Shown: positions 1-9,156 of the stretch, in pieces
Position numbering within the stretch: the first letter of the stretch is position 1
Layout: every line of letters starts with the position of its first letter
Source of the DNA: Chryseobacterium artocarpi
GTDB taxonomy: Bacteria; Bacteroidota; Bacteroidia; Flavobacteriales; Weeksellaceae
Reading direction: 5' to 3'
Assembly (NCBI RefSeq): GCF_001684975.1
Contig: NZ_MAYH01000012.1
Span: forward strand, 1-64,000
Length of the DNA: 64,000 nt
Made by a program: the position numbers and the translations under genes
Notes under the pieces: model-generated
Told to the model about the DNA's origin: nothing
What the model saw: only the letters and a program-made list of their open reading frames with translations
Database searches by the model: none

Positions 1-95
<95 letters not shown>

Positions 96-111
96 TTTTT
101 ATTTTATTTTT

Positions 112-148
112 AAAAGTCTCATACAGTGATGTATGAGACTTTTTTTTT
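112..148 (+). terminator. Intrinsic terminator of the rRNA operon
   Basis: A perfect 10-bp stem (AGTCTCATAC / GTATGAGACT) with a 6-nt loop is followed by a run of nine T, about 20 nt after the 5S end. Confidence 0.9.
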
Positions 149-444
149 GAACTATACCTAATCCTTATAGCTCTTACCCAACTCTATACTCAAATACACT
201 GATACCAAAGAGAATAGGGAATATGAGTAATTTTTTGCTCACTTCTTAGCCCTGATAGTAACGGTTACCCCGCAGTTGCATTGGATAGTTTGAAGGCTTA
301 GATGTTGGAAAGTAAGGAGCGAGGAGTATCAGTGGATAGCAGGAAATAGCTCCTAATAATAATTAAGAGAGAATTTATTTTTATGATAAGTGATCTTTCT
401 TCAAATAATTTCAATAAGTTTGTACTAGTTTTCCAAAAATAATA
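149..444. other. Non-coding stretch between 5S rRNA and the response regulator
   Basis: No convincing ORF is present. The segment around 245-350 has higher G+C than its surroundings and contains small inverted repeats: GTAAC-G-GTTAC near 260, and GGAG paired with CTCC near 322-353. From memory this resembles a decayed intergenic element common in Chryseobacterium, but only one copy is present here, so that is unverified. Confidence 0.4.
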
Positions 445-1773
445 ATGATGTCCGGAAGTATTCTGATCATCGATGATGAGATCAAGCTCCTTAAACTTCT
501 AGGAATGATCCTTTCCCAAGAAAATTTTAATGTAAAAGAAGCATCTACAGCACGGTCTGCAATGACGATGTTGGAGCAATATGATTTTGATGTAGTGCTG
601 AGTGATGTCCGATTACCAGATGCTTTTGGTGTAGAGCTTATTAAATCGATTAAAACAAAATATCCGCATCTTGAAATCATTCTGATGACGGCATTCGGAA
701 ATATTACGGATGCTGTACAGGCTATGAAAAATGGTGCTTACGATTATCTTGTGAAAGGTGATGATAACGAGAAGATCATTCCATTGGTGTACAAGGCATT
801 GGAAAAGGTTAAAGATAATAGATCCAAAACAATTCAGGTTACAAGTACAGCAAAAGGATTTGACCAGGTTATTGGAAGTTCTCCTTTGATTTTACATTCG
901 AAGAAATTGGCTGAAAAGGTTGCATTAACTGATGCTGCAGTTCTTTTAACAGGTGAAACAGGAACTGGTAAAGAAGTTTTTGCCAATGCTATTCATGAAG
1001 GAAGTGAACGTAAGAAAAATAATTTTGTTGCGATCAATTGTTCTGCCTTCAGTAAGGAGATCCTTGAAAGTGAACTTTTTGGACATAAGCAAGGAGCATT
1101 TACAGGAGCATTAAAAGATAAAAAAGGATTGATTGAAGAAGCTAATGGCGGCACTTTGTTTCTGGATGAAATTGGTGAGATGCCTATAGAACTTCAGGCA
1201 AAGCTATTGAGAGTACTTGAAACCCGGGAATTTATCAAAATGGGTGAAACAAAGGTTTCTAAATCCGATTTTAGGTTAATTGCTGCGACTAATAGAGATC
1301 TTGAACAAGAAATAAAACAAGGGAATTTCAGGGAAGACCTGTATTTCAGATTAAATGTTTTTGAAATAAATCTTCCGGCTTTAAGGGAAAGAAAAGAAGA
1401 TATTAAAATGCTTGCGAAAAATTTTATTGATATATTTTCTCATAAATTACATTTGACTTCAATCCAGGTATCTTCTGAATATTACAAAGCCTTGGAAAAG
1501 AATGATTGGAAGGGAAATATCCGTGAATTGAGAAATGCTGTGGAGCGTAGCTTAATTCTAATGGATAATAATATTCTGGATGCTGACAGCCTACCTCGTT
1601 ATTCCGAAAAATCTGTTTCTGAAAGTGACTCCTTAAGTATCAGATCACTTGAAAAAATACACATACAGAAAGTATTACAATATACTAAAGGAAATAAAGC
1701 TGAAGCAGCCAGACTTTTGGAGATTGGAATTGCCACATTATACCGTAAACTGGAAGAATACGGATTAAAATAG
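445..1773 (+). CDS. Sigma-54-dependent response regulator (NtrC family) of the Kdp locus
   Basis: This is a two-component transcription activator of 442 aa. It has an N-terminal receiver domain (about 1-120; phosphoacceptor Asp54 in SDVRLPD, acidic pair at 10-11, Lys104). A central AAA+ sigma-54 activation domain follows, with Walker A GETGTGKE at 170-177, the sigma-54 contact loop GAFTGA at 217-222 and Walker B LDEIGEMP around 240. The C-terminal Fis-type helix-turn-helix covers about 400-440. Two ATGs are adjacent, so the start may be one codon later. It is separated by its own terminator from the kdp genes that follow. The locus has no OmpR-type KdpE, so this is inferred to be the kdp activator, probably paired with the kinase at 9157-10872. 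Confidence 0.95.
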   Translation: MMSGSILIIDDEIKLLKLLGMILSQENFNVKEASTARSAMTMLEQYDFDVVLSDVRLPDAFGVELIKSIKTKYPHLEIILMTAFGNITDAVQAMKNGAYDYLVKGDDNEKIIPLVYKALEKVKDNRSKTIQVTSTAKGFDQVIGSSPLILHSKKLAEKVALTDAAVLLTGETGTGKEVFANAIHEGSERKKNNFVAINCSAFSKEILESELFGHKQGAFTGALKDKKGLIEEANGGTLFLDEIGEMPIELQAKLLRVLETREFIKMGETKVSKSDFRLIAATNRDLEQEIKQGNFREDLYFRLNVFEINLPALRERKEDIKMLAKNFIDIFSHKLHLTSIQVSSEYYKALEKNDWKGNIRELRNAVERSLILMDNNILDADSLPRYSEKSVSESDSLSIRSLEKIHIQKVLQYTKGNKAEAARLLEIGIATLYRKLEEYGLK

Positions 1774-1795
1774 AAGAATTATCATTTTAATAAAG

Positions 1796-1822
1796 AGCCT
1801 ATCATTTTGATAGGCTTTTTTG
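1796..1822 (+). terminator. Terminator after the response regulator
   Basis: A perfect 9-bp stem (AGCCTATCA / TGATAGGCT) with a TTT loop is followed by six T. It uncouples the regulator from the kdp transcript. Confidence 0.9.
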
Positions 1823-1891
1823 TTTTTATACAGGTTGATTGTTTTGTGTAATGTATTGTTTTTAAGTATGTTACATTCTTTGTTTTTAGAT

Positions 1892-1907
1892 TGGAATTTC
1901 TTTTGGC
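1892..1907 (+). promoter_or_regulatory. Candidate sigma-54 (-24/-12) promoter of the kdp operon
   Basis: TGGAATTTCTTTTGGC partly matches the sigma-54 consensus TGGCAC-N5-TTGC: TGG and TTG are at the correct spacing, but the -12 C is displaced by one base (TTGG-C). It lies about 30 bp upstream of the first small ORF and directly after the terminator of a sigma-54 activator gene, which is where such a promoter would be expected. The match is imperfect. Confidence 0.5.
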
Positions 1908-1935
1908 ATATAGTATCTGAATAAAATATTTAAAA

Positions 1936-2043
1936 ATGACAATTTCAAGAAAAACGTTTAAAAAACGGGAGCATTCCACTTTTAGTTTGCTGATTGTATC
2001 GTATGTATTGTTTACACTTTTAACCTTATTAATAAAAATATGA
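1936..2043 (+). CDS. Small putative membrane protein upstream of kdpF (35 aa)
   Basis: This ORF encodes a 35-aa peptide with a basic N-terminus (TISRKTFKKREH) followed by one hydrophobic segment of about 18 residues (FSLLIVSYVLFTLLTLLI), consistent with a single-pass inner-membrane microprotein. Its stop overlaps the next ATG (TGATG), so translation may be coupled to the following ORF. It begins about 30 bp after the candidate sigma-54 promoter. I do not recognise a family. Its position in the same transcript as kdpF-A-B-C suggests an accessory role in the Kdp complex, which is inference. Confidence 0.5.
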   Translation: MTISRKTFKKREHSTFSLLIVSYVLFTLLTLLIKI

Positions 2044-2123
2044 TGCTTATAAGTTTGATTCTGCTGTTTGCAGTATTGTTCTGGCTTTTATATAAATCAG
2101 TTGAATTTTTTGATAGAATATAA
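2043..2123 (+). CDS. Small putative membrane protein upstream of kdpF (26 aa)
   Basis: This 26-aa ORF starts within the stop codon of the preceding ORF and ends 4 bp before kdpF. Residues 2-17 (LISLILLFAVLFWLLY) form one hydrophobic helix, followed by a short charged tail (KSVEFFDRI). It resembles KdpF in size and layout and could be a KdpF paralogue. The overlap and tight packing argue for real translation, but the ORF is too short for certainty. Confidence 0.45.
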   Translation: MLISLILLFAVLFWLLYKSVEFFDRI

Positions 2124-2127
2124 AATT

Positions 2128-2205
2128 ATGTGGAGTTTATTTTTCCTTTCAATACTTGCCTTCGTGTATATCTGTTATGTTTTAATGAAACCTGAAAAAT
2201 TTTAA
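2128..2205 (+). CDS. kdpF: K+-transporting ATPase subunit KdpF
   Basis: This is a 25-aa single-helix protein: a hydrophobic stretch (LFFLSILAFVYICYVL) followed by the short tail MKPEKF, which is typical of KdpF, the small lipid-like stabilising subunit of the KdpFABC complex. It sits 6 bp upstream of kdpA, the conserved position. It is easily missed because of its length; the match rests on context, size and the Y.L..PE-F ending. Confidence 0.8.
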   Translation: MWSLFFLSILAFVYICYVLMKPEKF

Positions 2206-2211
2206 ACCATC

Positions 2212-3906
2212 ATGAATACAGAGATTTTAGGCATCATAGCAATGTTTGCTATTACATTAGTCATCGGAATATTTTTAGGTAAATACATTGCTAATGTCTA
2301 TGGATACAAAAAGACTTTTCTGGACCCGATTTTTAGTCCATTTGAAAAGATAATTTATAAAATTGCGGGAATTAATCCCAACCGTCAGATGAACTGGAAG
2401 CAGAATATGTATGCCATGCTGACGATTAACCTGGTTTGGTTTATTATAGGATTTATTCTCCTAATGACACAGGCGTGGTTACCTTTAAATCCGGACGGAA
2501 ACCCTAATATGGCTCCTGATCTGGCTTTTAATACAACCATCTCATTTTTGGTTAACTGTAATTTGCAGCATTATTCAGGAGAGACGGGAGTGAGTTATTT
2601 AAGTCAGCTTTATCTGATGTTTTTACAATTTGTAACAGCGGCGACAGGAATGGCAGCTATGGCGGTTCTTTTCAAAGCATTCAAAGAAAAAACAGCGACA
2701 GAGCTAGGAAACTTCTATGACTACTTTACCAGATCTATGATCAGAATTTTACTTCCGATAAGTATTATCGTTGCTTTTATCCTTTCAATGAACGGAAGCC
2801 CGATGACTTTTGAAGGTAAAGACCATATAACAACACTGGAAGGTCAGAAAGCAGATGTTTCCCGAGGTCCGGTAGCTGCTTTTGTTGCCATTAAACATTT
2901 AGGAACCAATGGTGGTGGATTTTTTGGAGCAAACTCGGCACACCCGCTTGAGAATCCGAATTATATAACAAATATGACAGAGATGATCACTCAAATGATC
3001 ATTCCCTTCGCTTTGGTCTTTGCACTTGGTTTTTATCTGAATAAAAGAAAACTGTCATGGGTAATATTTACTGTAATGACCGTAGGTTTTCTAGCGCTTG
3101 CAGTTCCGAATATTGTCAATGAAACAGGAGGAAATCCTTTAATTACAAAAATGGGTGCAGATAGTAGTTTAGGTGCTCTGGAAGGTAAAGAAATCCGCTT
3201 CGGTAGTGCTGCATCAGGCTATTGGAGTATTGCAACAACAGTAATTTCTACAGGTTCTGTAAACTCTATGCATGATAGTACAATGCCTCTTTCAGGGATG
3301 AATGAACTGCTTGCCATGATGATCAACTGTTTCTATGGTGGCTGTGGAGTAGGAATTCTGAACTATTTCATCTTTATCATTCTGGCTGTATTCATCAGTG
3401 GTTTAATGGTAGGGCGAACCCCGGAATTCATGGGTAAAAAGATTGAGGCAAAAGAAATGAAGATTGCTATGATCGTAGCATTATTCCATCCATTTTTAAT
3501 TCTTGTAGGAACTGCATTAACTGCTTATTTACCTGAATTTGGAGCAAAAACATTGAACAATCCTGGTTTCCATGGTTTCAGTGAAATGTTGTATGAATTC
3601 ACTTCTTCTTCAGCCAATAACGGTTCTGGATTCGAAGGACTGGGAGATAATACCCCTTGGTGGAACATTTCAACAGGAATTGTTTTGCTTCTTTCAAGAT
3701 TTATCCCAATCATTGGTCCCGTAGCGATTGCCGGATTATTAGCTCAGAAGAAATACATTCCGGAAAGCTCAGGAACATTGAAAACGGATACGGCAACATT
3801 TGGTTTCATGACGCTGGCGGTTATCCTGCTTATTGCTGCATTGTCCTTCTTCCCGGCGTTGACACTTGGACCTATTGCAGAACAGATACAGTATTTCTCT
3901 AAATAA
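2212..3906 (+). CDS. kdpA: K+-transporting ATPase subunit A (KdpA)
   Basis: This is the channel-like potassium-binding subunit of the KdpFABC pump in the inner membrane, 564 aa (E. coli KdpA is 557). All four selectivity-filter-like loops are visible: NCNLQHYSGE, TNGGGFFGANSAHP, STGSVNSMHDS and SSANNGSGFEG. About ten hydrophobic helices are spread along the protein. It starts 6 bp after kdpF and is followed by a 165-bp gap before kdpB. It is full-length with no missing key motif. Confidence 0.98.
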   Translation: MNTEILGIIAMFAITLVIGIFLGKYIANVYGYKKTFLDPIFSPFEKIIYKIAGINPNRQMNWKQNMYAMLTINLVWFIIGFILLMTQAWLPLNPDGNPNMAPDLAFNTTISFLVNCNLQHYSGETGVSYLSQLYLMFLQFVTAATGMAAMAVLFKAFKEKTATELGNFYDYFTRSMIRILLPISIIVAFILSMNGSPMTFEGKDHITTLEGQKADVSRGPVAAFVAIKHLGTNGGGFFGANSAHPLENPNYITNMTEMITQMIIPFALVFALGFYLNKRKLSWVIFTVMTVGFLALAVPNIVNETGGNPLITKMGADSSLGALEGKEIRFGSAASGYWSIATTVISTGSVNSMHDSTMPLSGMNELLAMMINCFYGGCGVGILNYFIFIILAVFISGLMVGRTPEFMGKKIEAKEMKIAMIVALFHPFLILVGTALTAYLPEFGAKTLNNPGFHGFSEMLYEFTSSSANNGSGFEGLGDNTPWWNISTGIVLLLSRFIPIIGPVAIAGLLAQKKYIPESSGTLKTDTATFGFMTLAVILLIAALSFFPALTLGPIAEQIQYFSK

Positions 3907-4071
3907 ATTGTGAACATTAAAAATTAAAATCAATATTCAACCATTAAGGAAGCTGAAAGTTAAGAAGCACTCAAAAACTTACTGAAACGTTCACTTTAAT
4001 ATAATCCATTTCTATTCATTTGGCTGCCCTTGATGGTTATTATTGATAATGATATAAACTCTTTCAAAAAA
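3907..4071 (+). other. Gap between kdpA and kdpB
   Basis: This AT-rich spacer is unusually long for a kdp operon. It holds a CCATTAAG...GTTAAGAAG word-repeat segment at about 3940-3970, similar to one at 6730-6846. No terminator is seen, so kdpA-kdpB co-transcription is still likely. Confidence 0.4.
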
Positions 4072-6111
4072 ATGAAAAATCAATCACAAACATTATTTCA
4101 AAGAGATTTGGTAAACGAAGCGATCAAGCAGTCTTTCGTAAAACTGAATCCGAAAATTATGTTTAAAAATCCGGTAATGTTCCTGGTAGAAATAGGAACG
4201 GTGGTCATGTTTATTGTAAGCATGTTCAGTTTAACCGGTGATAAAACCCAGGGAAGTTTCTCTTATAACTTTTTAGTGTTTATCATTTTATTCTTTACGG
4301 TTTTGTTTGCCAATTTTGCAGAAGCTATTGCAGAAGCAAGAGGAAAAGCGCAGGCAGATACTTTGAGAAAAACCCGTGAAGAAACACCAGCAAAACTTGT
4401 AGTAGATAACAAACCCGGATTTCAGGTAGAAACAGCTCTAAAAATGTCAGCAGAAATGAAGCTTGGTGATATCTTCCTTTGTGAAGCTGGTGATCAGATT
4501 CCAATGGACGGAGAAATCATCGAAGGACTTGCAACCATTGATGAATCTGCCATTACAGGAGAAAGTGCTCCCGTAATTCGTGAAGCCGGAGGTGATAAAA
4601 GTTCTGTAACAGGAGGTACGAAAGTATTATCAGACAGAATTAAAGTAAAAGTAACAACAAAACCTGGTGAATCCTTTCTTGATAAAATGATTGCTCTTGT
4701 AGAAGGAGCTTCAAGACAAAAAACACCTAACGAAATCGCATTAACCATATTATTAGCCGGGTTTACCCTTACATTTATTATTGTTACTTTAACTTTAAAG
4801 CCTTTTGCTGACTACGCGCAGACTCCGATTACTATTGCCGCATTTATTTCACTCTTCGTTTGTCTTATCCCGACAACAATTGGAGGATTGCTTTCTGCAA
4901 TTGGGATTGCAGGAATGGATAGAGCTTTAAGAGCAAACGTGATTACTAAAAGTGGTAAAGCAGTAGAAACAGCGGGAGATATTGATGTTTTATTACTTGA
5001 TAAAACGGGAACAATTACGATCGGGAACCGAAAAGCAACTCAATTTCATCCTGCAAACGGAATTAAACTTGAAGATTTTATTAAAGCTTCTGCTTTAAGC
5101 TCTGTTGCTGATGAAACTCCGGAAGGAAAATCTATTATTGAACTTAGCCAGTTAAAACAACAGGATCTATTAGTTCCAAATCCTACTTACATTGACTTTA
5201 CAGCTGAAACCAGAACTTCAGGAATCGATTTTGAAGATACAAGAATCCGAAAAGGAGCTTATGACACGATAAAAAAACTGACTGAAAAAGCCGGGAATAT
5301 CTTCCCACAGGAAACCCAGGATGCAGTCACTAAAATTTCTGAAAACGGAGGAACCCCTCTTGTAGTTGCCGTTAATGAAAAAGTATGGGGTGTTATTGAA
5401 CTTCAGGATATCATTAAAACCGGAATCCAGGAACGTTTTCAGAGACTGAGAAAAATGGGAGTGAAAACAGTAATGGTTACAGGTGACAATCCTTTGACTG
5501 CAAAATTTATCGCAGAAAAAGCTGGGGTAGATGATTTCATTGCCGAAGCTAAACCTGAAGACAAGATGAATTACATCAAAAAAGAACAGCAGGAAGGTAA
5601 GCTGGTTGCGATGATGGGAGATGGTACAAATGATGCTCCGGCATTGGCTCAGGCAGATGTAGGTGTAGCGATGAACAGTGGAACTCAGGCAGCAAAAGAA
5701 GCCGGAAATATGGTAGACCTTGATAACGACCCTACAAAACTGATCGAAATTGTAGAAATCGGGAAACAGCTGCTGATGACGAGAGGAACTTTAACGACGT
5801 TCAGTATTGCGAATGATGTGGCGAAGTATTTTGCAATCATTCCGGCACTTTTCATCACATTCATTCCGTCACTTCAGAAATTGAATATCATGAACCTTCA
5901 CAGCCCGGAAACAGCAATATTATCTGCCGTTATTTTCAATGCAGTGATTATTCCTTTCCTTATTCCATTGGCATTAAAAGGAGTGGCTTACAAACCTATA
6001 GGAGCCAGTGCATTATTAAGACGAAACCTTTTGATCTATGGTTTGGGCGGTGTGATAGTTCCATTCATTGGAATCAAGATCATTGATGTACTGATTAGTT
6101 TATTCTATTAA
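4072..6111 (+). CDS. kdpB: K+-transporting P-type ATPase subunit B (KdpB)
   Basis: This is the ATP-hydrolysing subunit of KdpFABC. The chosen ATG gives 679 aa (E. coli 682) and an N-terminus, [14 protein letters not shown], that aligns with other KdpB proteins. An in-frame TTG/ATG at 4030/4033 would add up to 14 unconserved residues. Visible P-type motifs are TGES (actuator), the phosphorylation motif DKTGTIT, and the hinge motif [12 protein letters not shown]. The KNPVMF segment before the first helix is typical of KdpB. kdpC follows 10 bp later. Confidence 0.97.
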   Translation: MKNQSQTLFQRDLVNEAIKQSFVKLNPKIMFKNPVMFLVEIGTVVMFIVSMFSLTGDKTQGSFSYNFLVFIILFFTVLFANFAEAIAEARGKAQADTLRKTREETPAKLVVDNKPGFQVETALKMSAEMKLGDIFLCEAGDQIPMDGEIIEGLATIDESAITGESAPVIREAGGDKSSVTGGTKVLSDRIKVKVTTKPGESFLDKMIALVEGASRQKTPNEIALTILLAGFTLTFIIVTLTLKPFADYAQTPITIAAFISLFVCLIPTTIGGLLSAIGIAGMDRALRANVITKSGKAVETAGDIDVLLLDKTGTITIGNRKATQFHPANGIKLEDFIKASALSSVADETPEGKSIIELSQLKQQDLLVPNPTYIDFTAETRTSGIDFEDTRIRKGAYDTIKKLTEKAGNIFPQETQDAVTKISENGGTPLVVAVNEKVWGVIELQDIIKTGIQERFQRLRKMGVKTVMVTGDNPLTAKFIAEKAGVDDFIAEAKPEDKMNYIKKEQQEGKLVAMMGDGTNDAPALAQADVGVAMNSGTQAAKEAGNMVDLDNDPTKLIEIVEIGKQLLMTRGTLTTFSIANDVAKYFAIIPALFITFIPSLQKLNIMNLHSPETAILSAVIFNAVIIPFLIPLALKGVAYKPIGASALLRRNLLIYGLGGVIVPFIGIKIIDVLISLFY

Positions 6112-6121
6112 AATTTTAAAA

Positions 6122-6679
6122 ATGAAAAATCATATTGTTTCAGCATTCAGACTGACTTTTGTAATGCTTGCGGTAGTAGGAATTTATTTAGTCATCGTCT
6201 ACGGAGGATCGAAAGTATTGCCTACAGAAGGAAATGGAGAGATCATTAATTATAAAGGACAGAAATTTTACGCCAATATCGGACAGGAATTTAAATCTGA
6301 AAAATACTTTCACGGGCGTCCATCTTCAGTAAACTATAACGCTGCAGGAAGTGGAGGAAGTAATAAGGGACCAAGCAATGAAGAATATCTTGAAACTGTA
6401 CAGAAAAGAATTGATACTTTAAGAATGCAAAACCCTGAAATGAAAGATACGAAAGTACCTGTAGAACTTGCTACAGCCAGTGGAAGCGGGCTGGATCCTG
6501 ATATTTCAGAAGAAGGAGCATTATATCAGTCAAAGAGAATTGCCAAGGTGAGAAATGTTTCCGAAGAGCAAATTAATACTTTAATCAAGAACCAGACGGA
6601 GAAACCATTCTTGGGACTTTTAGGTCCGTCAAAAGTAAATGTACTGAAGCTTAATATTGCTTTAGATCAATTAAAATAA
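6122..6679 (+). CDS. kdpC: K+-transporting ATPase subunit C (KdpC)
   Basis: This is the periplasm-facing subunit of KdpFABC, 185 aa, with one N-terminal membrane helix (about residues 9-30, FRLTFVMLAVVGIYLVIVYG). Family motifs are present: FHGRPSS, ASGSGLDPDIS and the segment RIAKVRNVS. It lies 10 bp after kdpB in the same operon and is full length. Confidence 0.97.
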   Translation: MKNHIVSAFRLTFVMLAVVGIYLVIVYGGSKVLPTEGNGEIINYKGQKFYANIGQEFKSEKYFHGRPSSVNYNAAGSGGSNKGPSNEEYLETVQKRIDTLRMQNPEMKDTKVPVELATASGSGLDPDISEEGALYQSKRIAKVRNVSEEQINTLIKNQTEKPFLGLLGPSKVNVLKLNIALDQLK

Positions 6680-6902
6680 TTTTAAATCATAACACGGCAG
6701 AATTTATAAATATTGTTAGATGAATAGAGCCATTAAGAACATTGAAGGAGTTAAGTTATAAGAGAATCTACTTTTTCGAAATATTATCACTTATAATTCA
6801 CCTATGAATCTTTCATTTTCTTAATTACTTAATTCTTTCTTAATGGTTTTAAAAAACGTAACTTATACTTTCTGTCATGCACTCAGATAACTCAAAATAA
6901 AC
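6680..6902. other. Intergenic region kdpC-porin with TTAAG word repeats
   Basis: CCATTAAGAA at 6730 and its inverse TTCTTAATGG at 6837 bracket repeated TTAAG / CTTAA words, giving a long imperfect hairpin. No small gene is seen. The porin may have its own promoter here or may be read through from kdpC. Confidence 0.45.
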
Positions 6903-7988
6903 GTGAAAAAATATCTAGCTATAGGTGCTGTATTGGGAATTTTTTTTGCCAAAGCACAATCATCAGACTCATTAAAAATAGGAAATAAAGTTACTTTTTC
7001 CGCATATGCAGAACTTTTTTATACCTATGATTTTAATGAGCCGGGAAATCATCTCCGTCAGAATTTCCTCTACTCATATAACAGACATAATGAACTGAAT
7101 CTTAACCTTGGACTTATTAAAGCCAATTATCAGAGTGAAAATCTTCGTGCCAACCTAGCCCTAATGGGAGGAACCTACGCACAGGATAATATGGTAGCAG
7201 AGCAGGGAGCTCTACGATACATTAATGAAGCAAATGTAGGAATTAAGATTTCAAAAAATAAAAACTTATGGATTGATGCAGGGATAATGCCTTCACACAT
7301 AGGTTGGGAAAGTGCCATTGGGAAAGATAATATTAATCTTACAAGAAGCTTTGCTGCTGAAAATTCGCCTTATTTTGAAACAGGAGCAAAAATCTCTTAT
7401 ACCTCAGATAATGGTAAATGGTTTGTAAGCGGATTGGTTTTAAATGGTTGGCAACGTATTGCAAAAGCGGAAGGAAATCAAAGTATTTCTTTTGGGCATC
7501 AGGTAACTTATAAGCCTAATGATAAAATTACTCTGAACAGCAGCTCATTCATTGGAAATGATAAAGCAAAAGAAGAAAAGAAAATGCGTTATTTTCACGA
7601 TCTGTACGGAAGCTTTCAGTTGACAGAAAAGTTTTCTGCTTTACTAGGATTTGATATTGGTGCAGAGCAGAAAACCAAAGGAAGTGAGCAATATAACATC
7701 TGGTATAGCCCAAACATTCAGGCGAAATATCAGATTGACAATAAATGGGCGCTGGCAGGAAGATTAGAATATTATAATGATAAGAACGGAGTGATTATCA
7801 GTACGGGAACTCCTAATGGATTCCAGACTTTCGGATATTCTCTGAATGTAGATTATGCGATCTTTAAAAATGTGGTTTTCCGTACAGAAGCAAGAGGTTT
7901 TACTGCTAAAGATGCCATTTTTGTAAAAAATGATGGATTGAAACAAGGGAACTTCTTTATTACAACAAGTCTTGCAGCCTGGTTTTAA
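6903..7988 (+). CDS. Outer-membrane beta-barrel porin of the kdp operon (OmpL/BBP2-like)
   Basis: This 361-aa protein has a signal peptide (MKKYLAIGAVLGIFFAKAQ), many alternating amphipathic strands and a C-terminal aromatic residue (LAAWF), as expected of an outer-membrane barrel. The early segment AYAELFYTYDFNEP resembles putative beta-barrel porin-2 proteins. The start is GTG; no upstream in-frame ATG is available. Its place between kdpC and kdpD suggests it helps potassium cross the outer membrane when the high-affinity pump is induced. That role is inferred from context only. Confidence 0.8.
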   Translation: MKKYLAIGAVLGIFFAKAQSSDSLKIGNKVTFSAYAELFYTYDFNEPGNHLRQNFLYSYNRHNELNLNLGLIKANYQSENLRANLALMGGTYAQDNMVAEQGALRYINEANVGIKISKNKNLWIDAGIMPSHIGWESAIGKDNINLTRSFAAENSPYFETGAKISYTSDNGKWFVSGLVLNGWQRIAKAEGNQSISFGHQVTYKPNDKITLNSSSFIGNDKAKEEKKMRYFHDLYGSFQLTEKFSALLGFDIGAEQKTKGSEQYNIWYSPNIQAKYQIDNKWALAGRLEYYNDKNGVIISTGTPNGFQTFGYSLNVDYAIFKNVVFRTEARGFTAKDAIFVKNDGLKQGNFFITTSLAAWF

Positions 7989-8045
7989 TAATCAGTTTAA
8001 CCACAGTGAAAAGTGTTTAAAGTAAAATTAAAAAGAATAAAATCA

Positions 8046-9155
8046 ATGTCATCAGCAAAACATTTTTTAGAACTCATCCAAAAATCCCGGAAAGGGAAAT
8101 TCAAAATCTATATCGGGATGAGCGCAGGTGTTGGGAAAACATTCCGGATGCTTCAGGAAGCACATTCCCTTTTAAGAAACGGCATTGATGTAAAGATCGG
8201 ATATATAGAAACCCATGATAGGGAAGAAACGGTAGCTCTTGTAGAAGGAATTCCGGAGATTGAAAGAAAATCAGTTTTCTATAAAGGAAAAAACCTTGAG
8301 GAAATGGATCTTCAGGCAATCATTAATGAACATCCTGAAGTTGTTTTAGTGGATGAGTTAGCACATACCAATGTAGAAGGCTCCAAGAACAAGAAAAGAT
8401 GGCAGGACGTTCTGGAAATCCTGGACAATGGAATCAACGTGATCAGCGCTATGAATATTCAGCATATTGAAAGCCTGAATGAAGAAGTAAAGAAAATAAC
8501 AGGCGTTGAAGTTGCCGAAAGAGTTCCCGATAAAATTCTTGCATTTGCTGATGAAGTAGTGAATATTGATCTTACTGCTGATGAACTTTTAACCAGATTA
8601 AAAGAAGGAAAGATTTATAAAAAAGAGAAAATTCAGACGGCGCTCAGCAATTTTTTTCAAAGTGGTCATATTTTGCAGCTTCGTGAGCTGGCATTAAAAG
8701 AAGTGGCTACCCATGTTGAGAGAAAAGTGGAAACTGAGATTAAAACTGAAAATTTTAAACCCATAAAATTCCTTGCCTGCATCAGCAGTAATGAAAAAAT
8801 AGCGAAAACAATCATCAGAAAAACGGCAAGACTGGCGAGTTATTATAATAGTCCATGGACTGTTTTGTATATCCAGAAACCTTCCGAAAATCCTGAAAAA
8901 ATAGCGTTGGACAAACAACGGTATTTGATTAATAATTTTAATTTAGCACAGGAATTGGGAGCCAAAGTAGTCCGGATCAAAGAGAATAGCGTTCATGATG
9001 GAATTCTGGAATATGTAATTGCTCACAATATCACCACAGTCTGTATCGGAAAACCACATGCAAAGCTATGGCAAAGATTATTTGGATATAGCTGGATCTA
9101 TACCTTGATGAACAGACTGAATGAAAGACAGATAGATATTATTATTTTATCATAA
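8046..9155 (+). CDS. kdpD: KdpD N-terminal sensor module (KdpD + Usp domains, no kinase)
   Basis: This 369-aa soluble protein corresponds to only the cytoplasmic N-terminal half of classical KdpD. It has a KdpD domain with Walker A GMSAGVGKT (24-32) and VDELAHTN around 95-103, then a universal-stress-protein domain (about 238-369) ending in a GKPHAKLWQR motif. The four-helix membrane region and histidine kinase core of E. coli KdpD (894 aa) are absent. The chosen ATG is 11 codons inside a GTG-started ORF and gives a normal KdpD N-terminus. The kinase gene follows after a 1-bp gap, so the sensor appears split across two proteins. Confidence 0.9.
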   Translation: MSSAKHFLELIQKSRKGKFKIYIGMSAGVGKTFRMLQEAHSLLRNGIDVKIGYIETHDREETVALVEGIPEIERKSVFYKGKNLEEMDLQAIINEHPEVVLVDELAHTNVEGSKNKKRWQDVLEILDNGINVISAMNIQHIESLNEEVKKITGVEVAERVPDKILAFADEVVNIDLTADELLTRLKEGKIYKKEKIQTALSNFFQSGHILQLRELALKEVATHVERKVETEIKTENFKPIKFLACISSNEKIAKTIIRKTARLASYYNSPWTVLYIQKPSENPEKIALDKQRYLINNFNLAQELGAKVVRIKENSVHDGILEYVIAHNITTVCIGKPHAKLWQRLFGYSWIYTLMNRLNERQIDIIILS

Positions 9156-9156
9156 A

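Noticed and set aside
3657-3902. An 81-codon ORF inside kdpA in another frame
   Set aside because: It is fully contained in the conserved C-terminal part of KdpA and has no features of its own.
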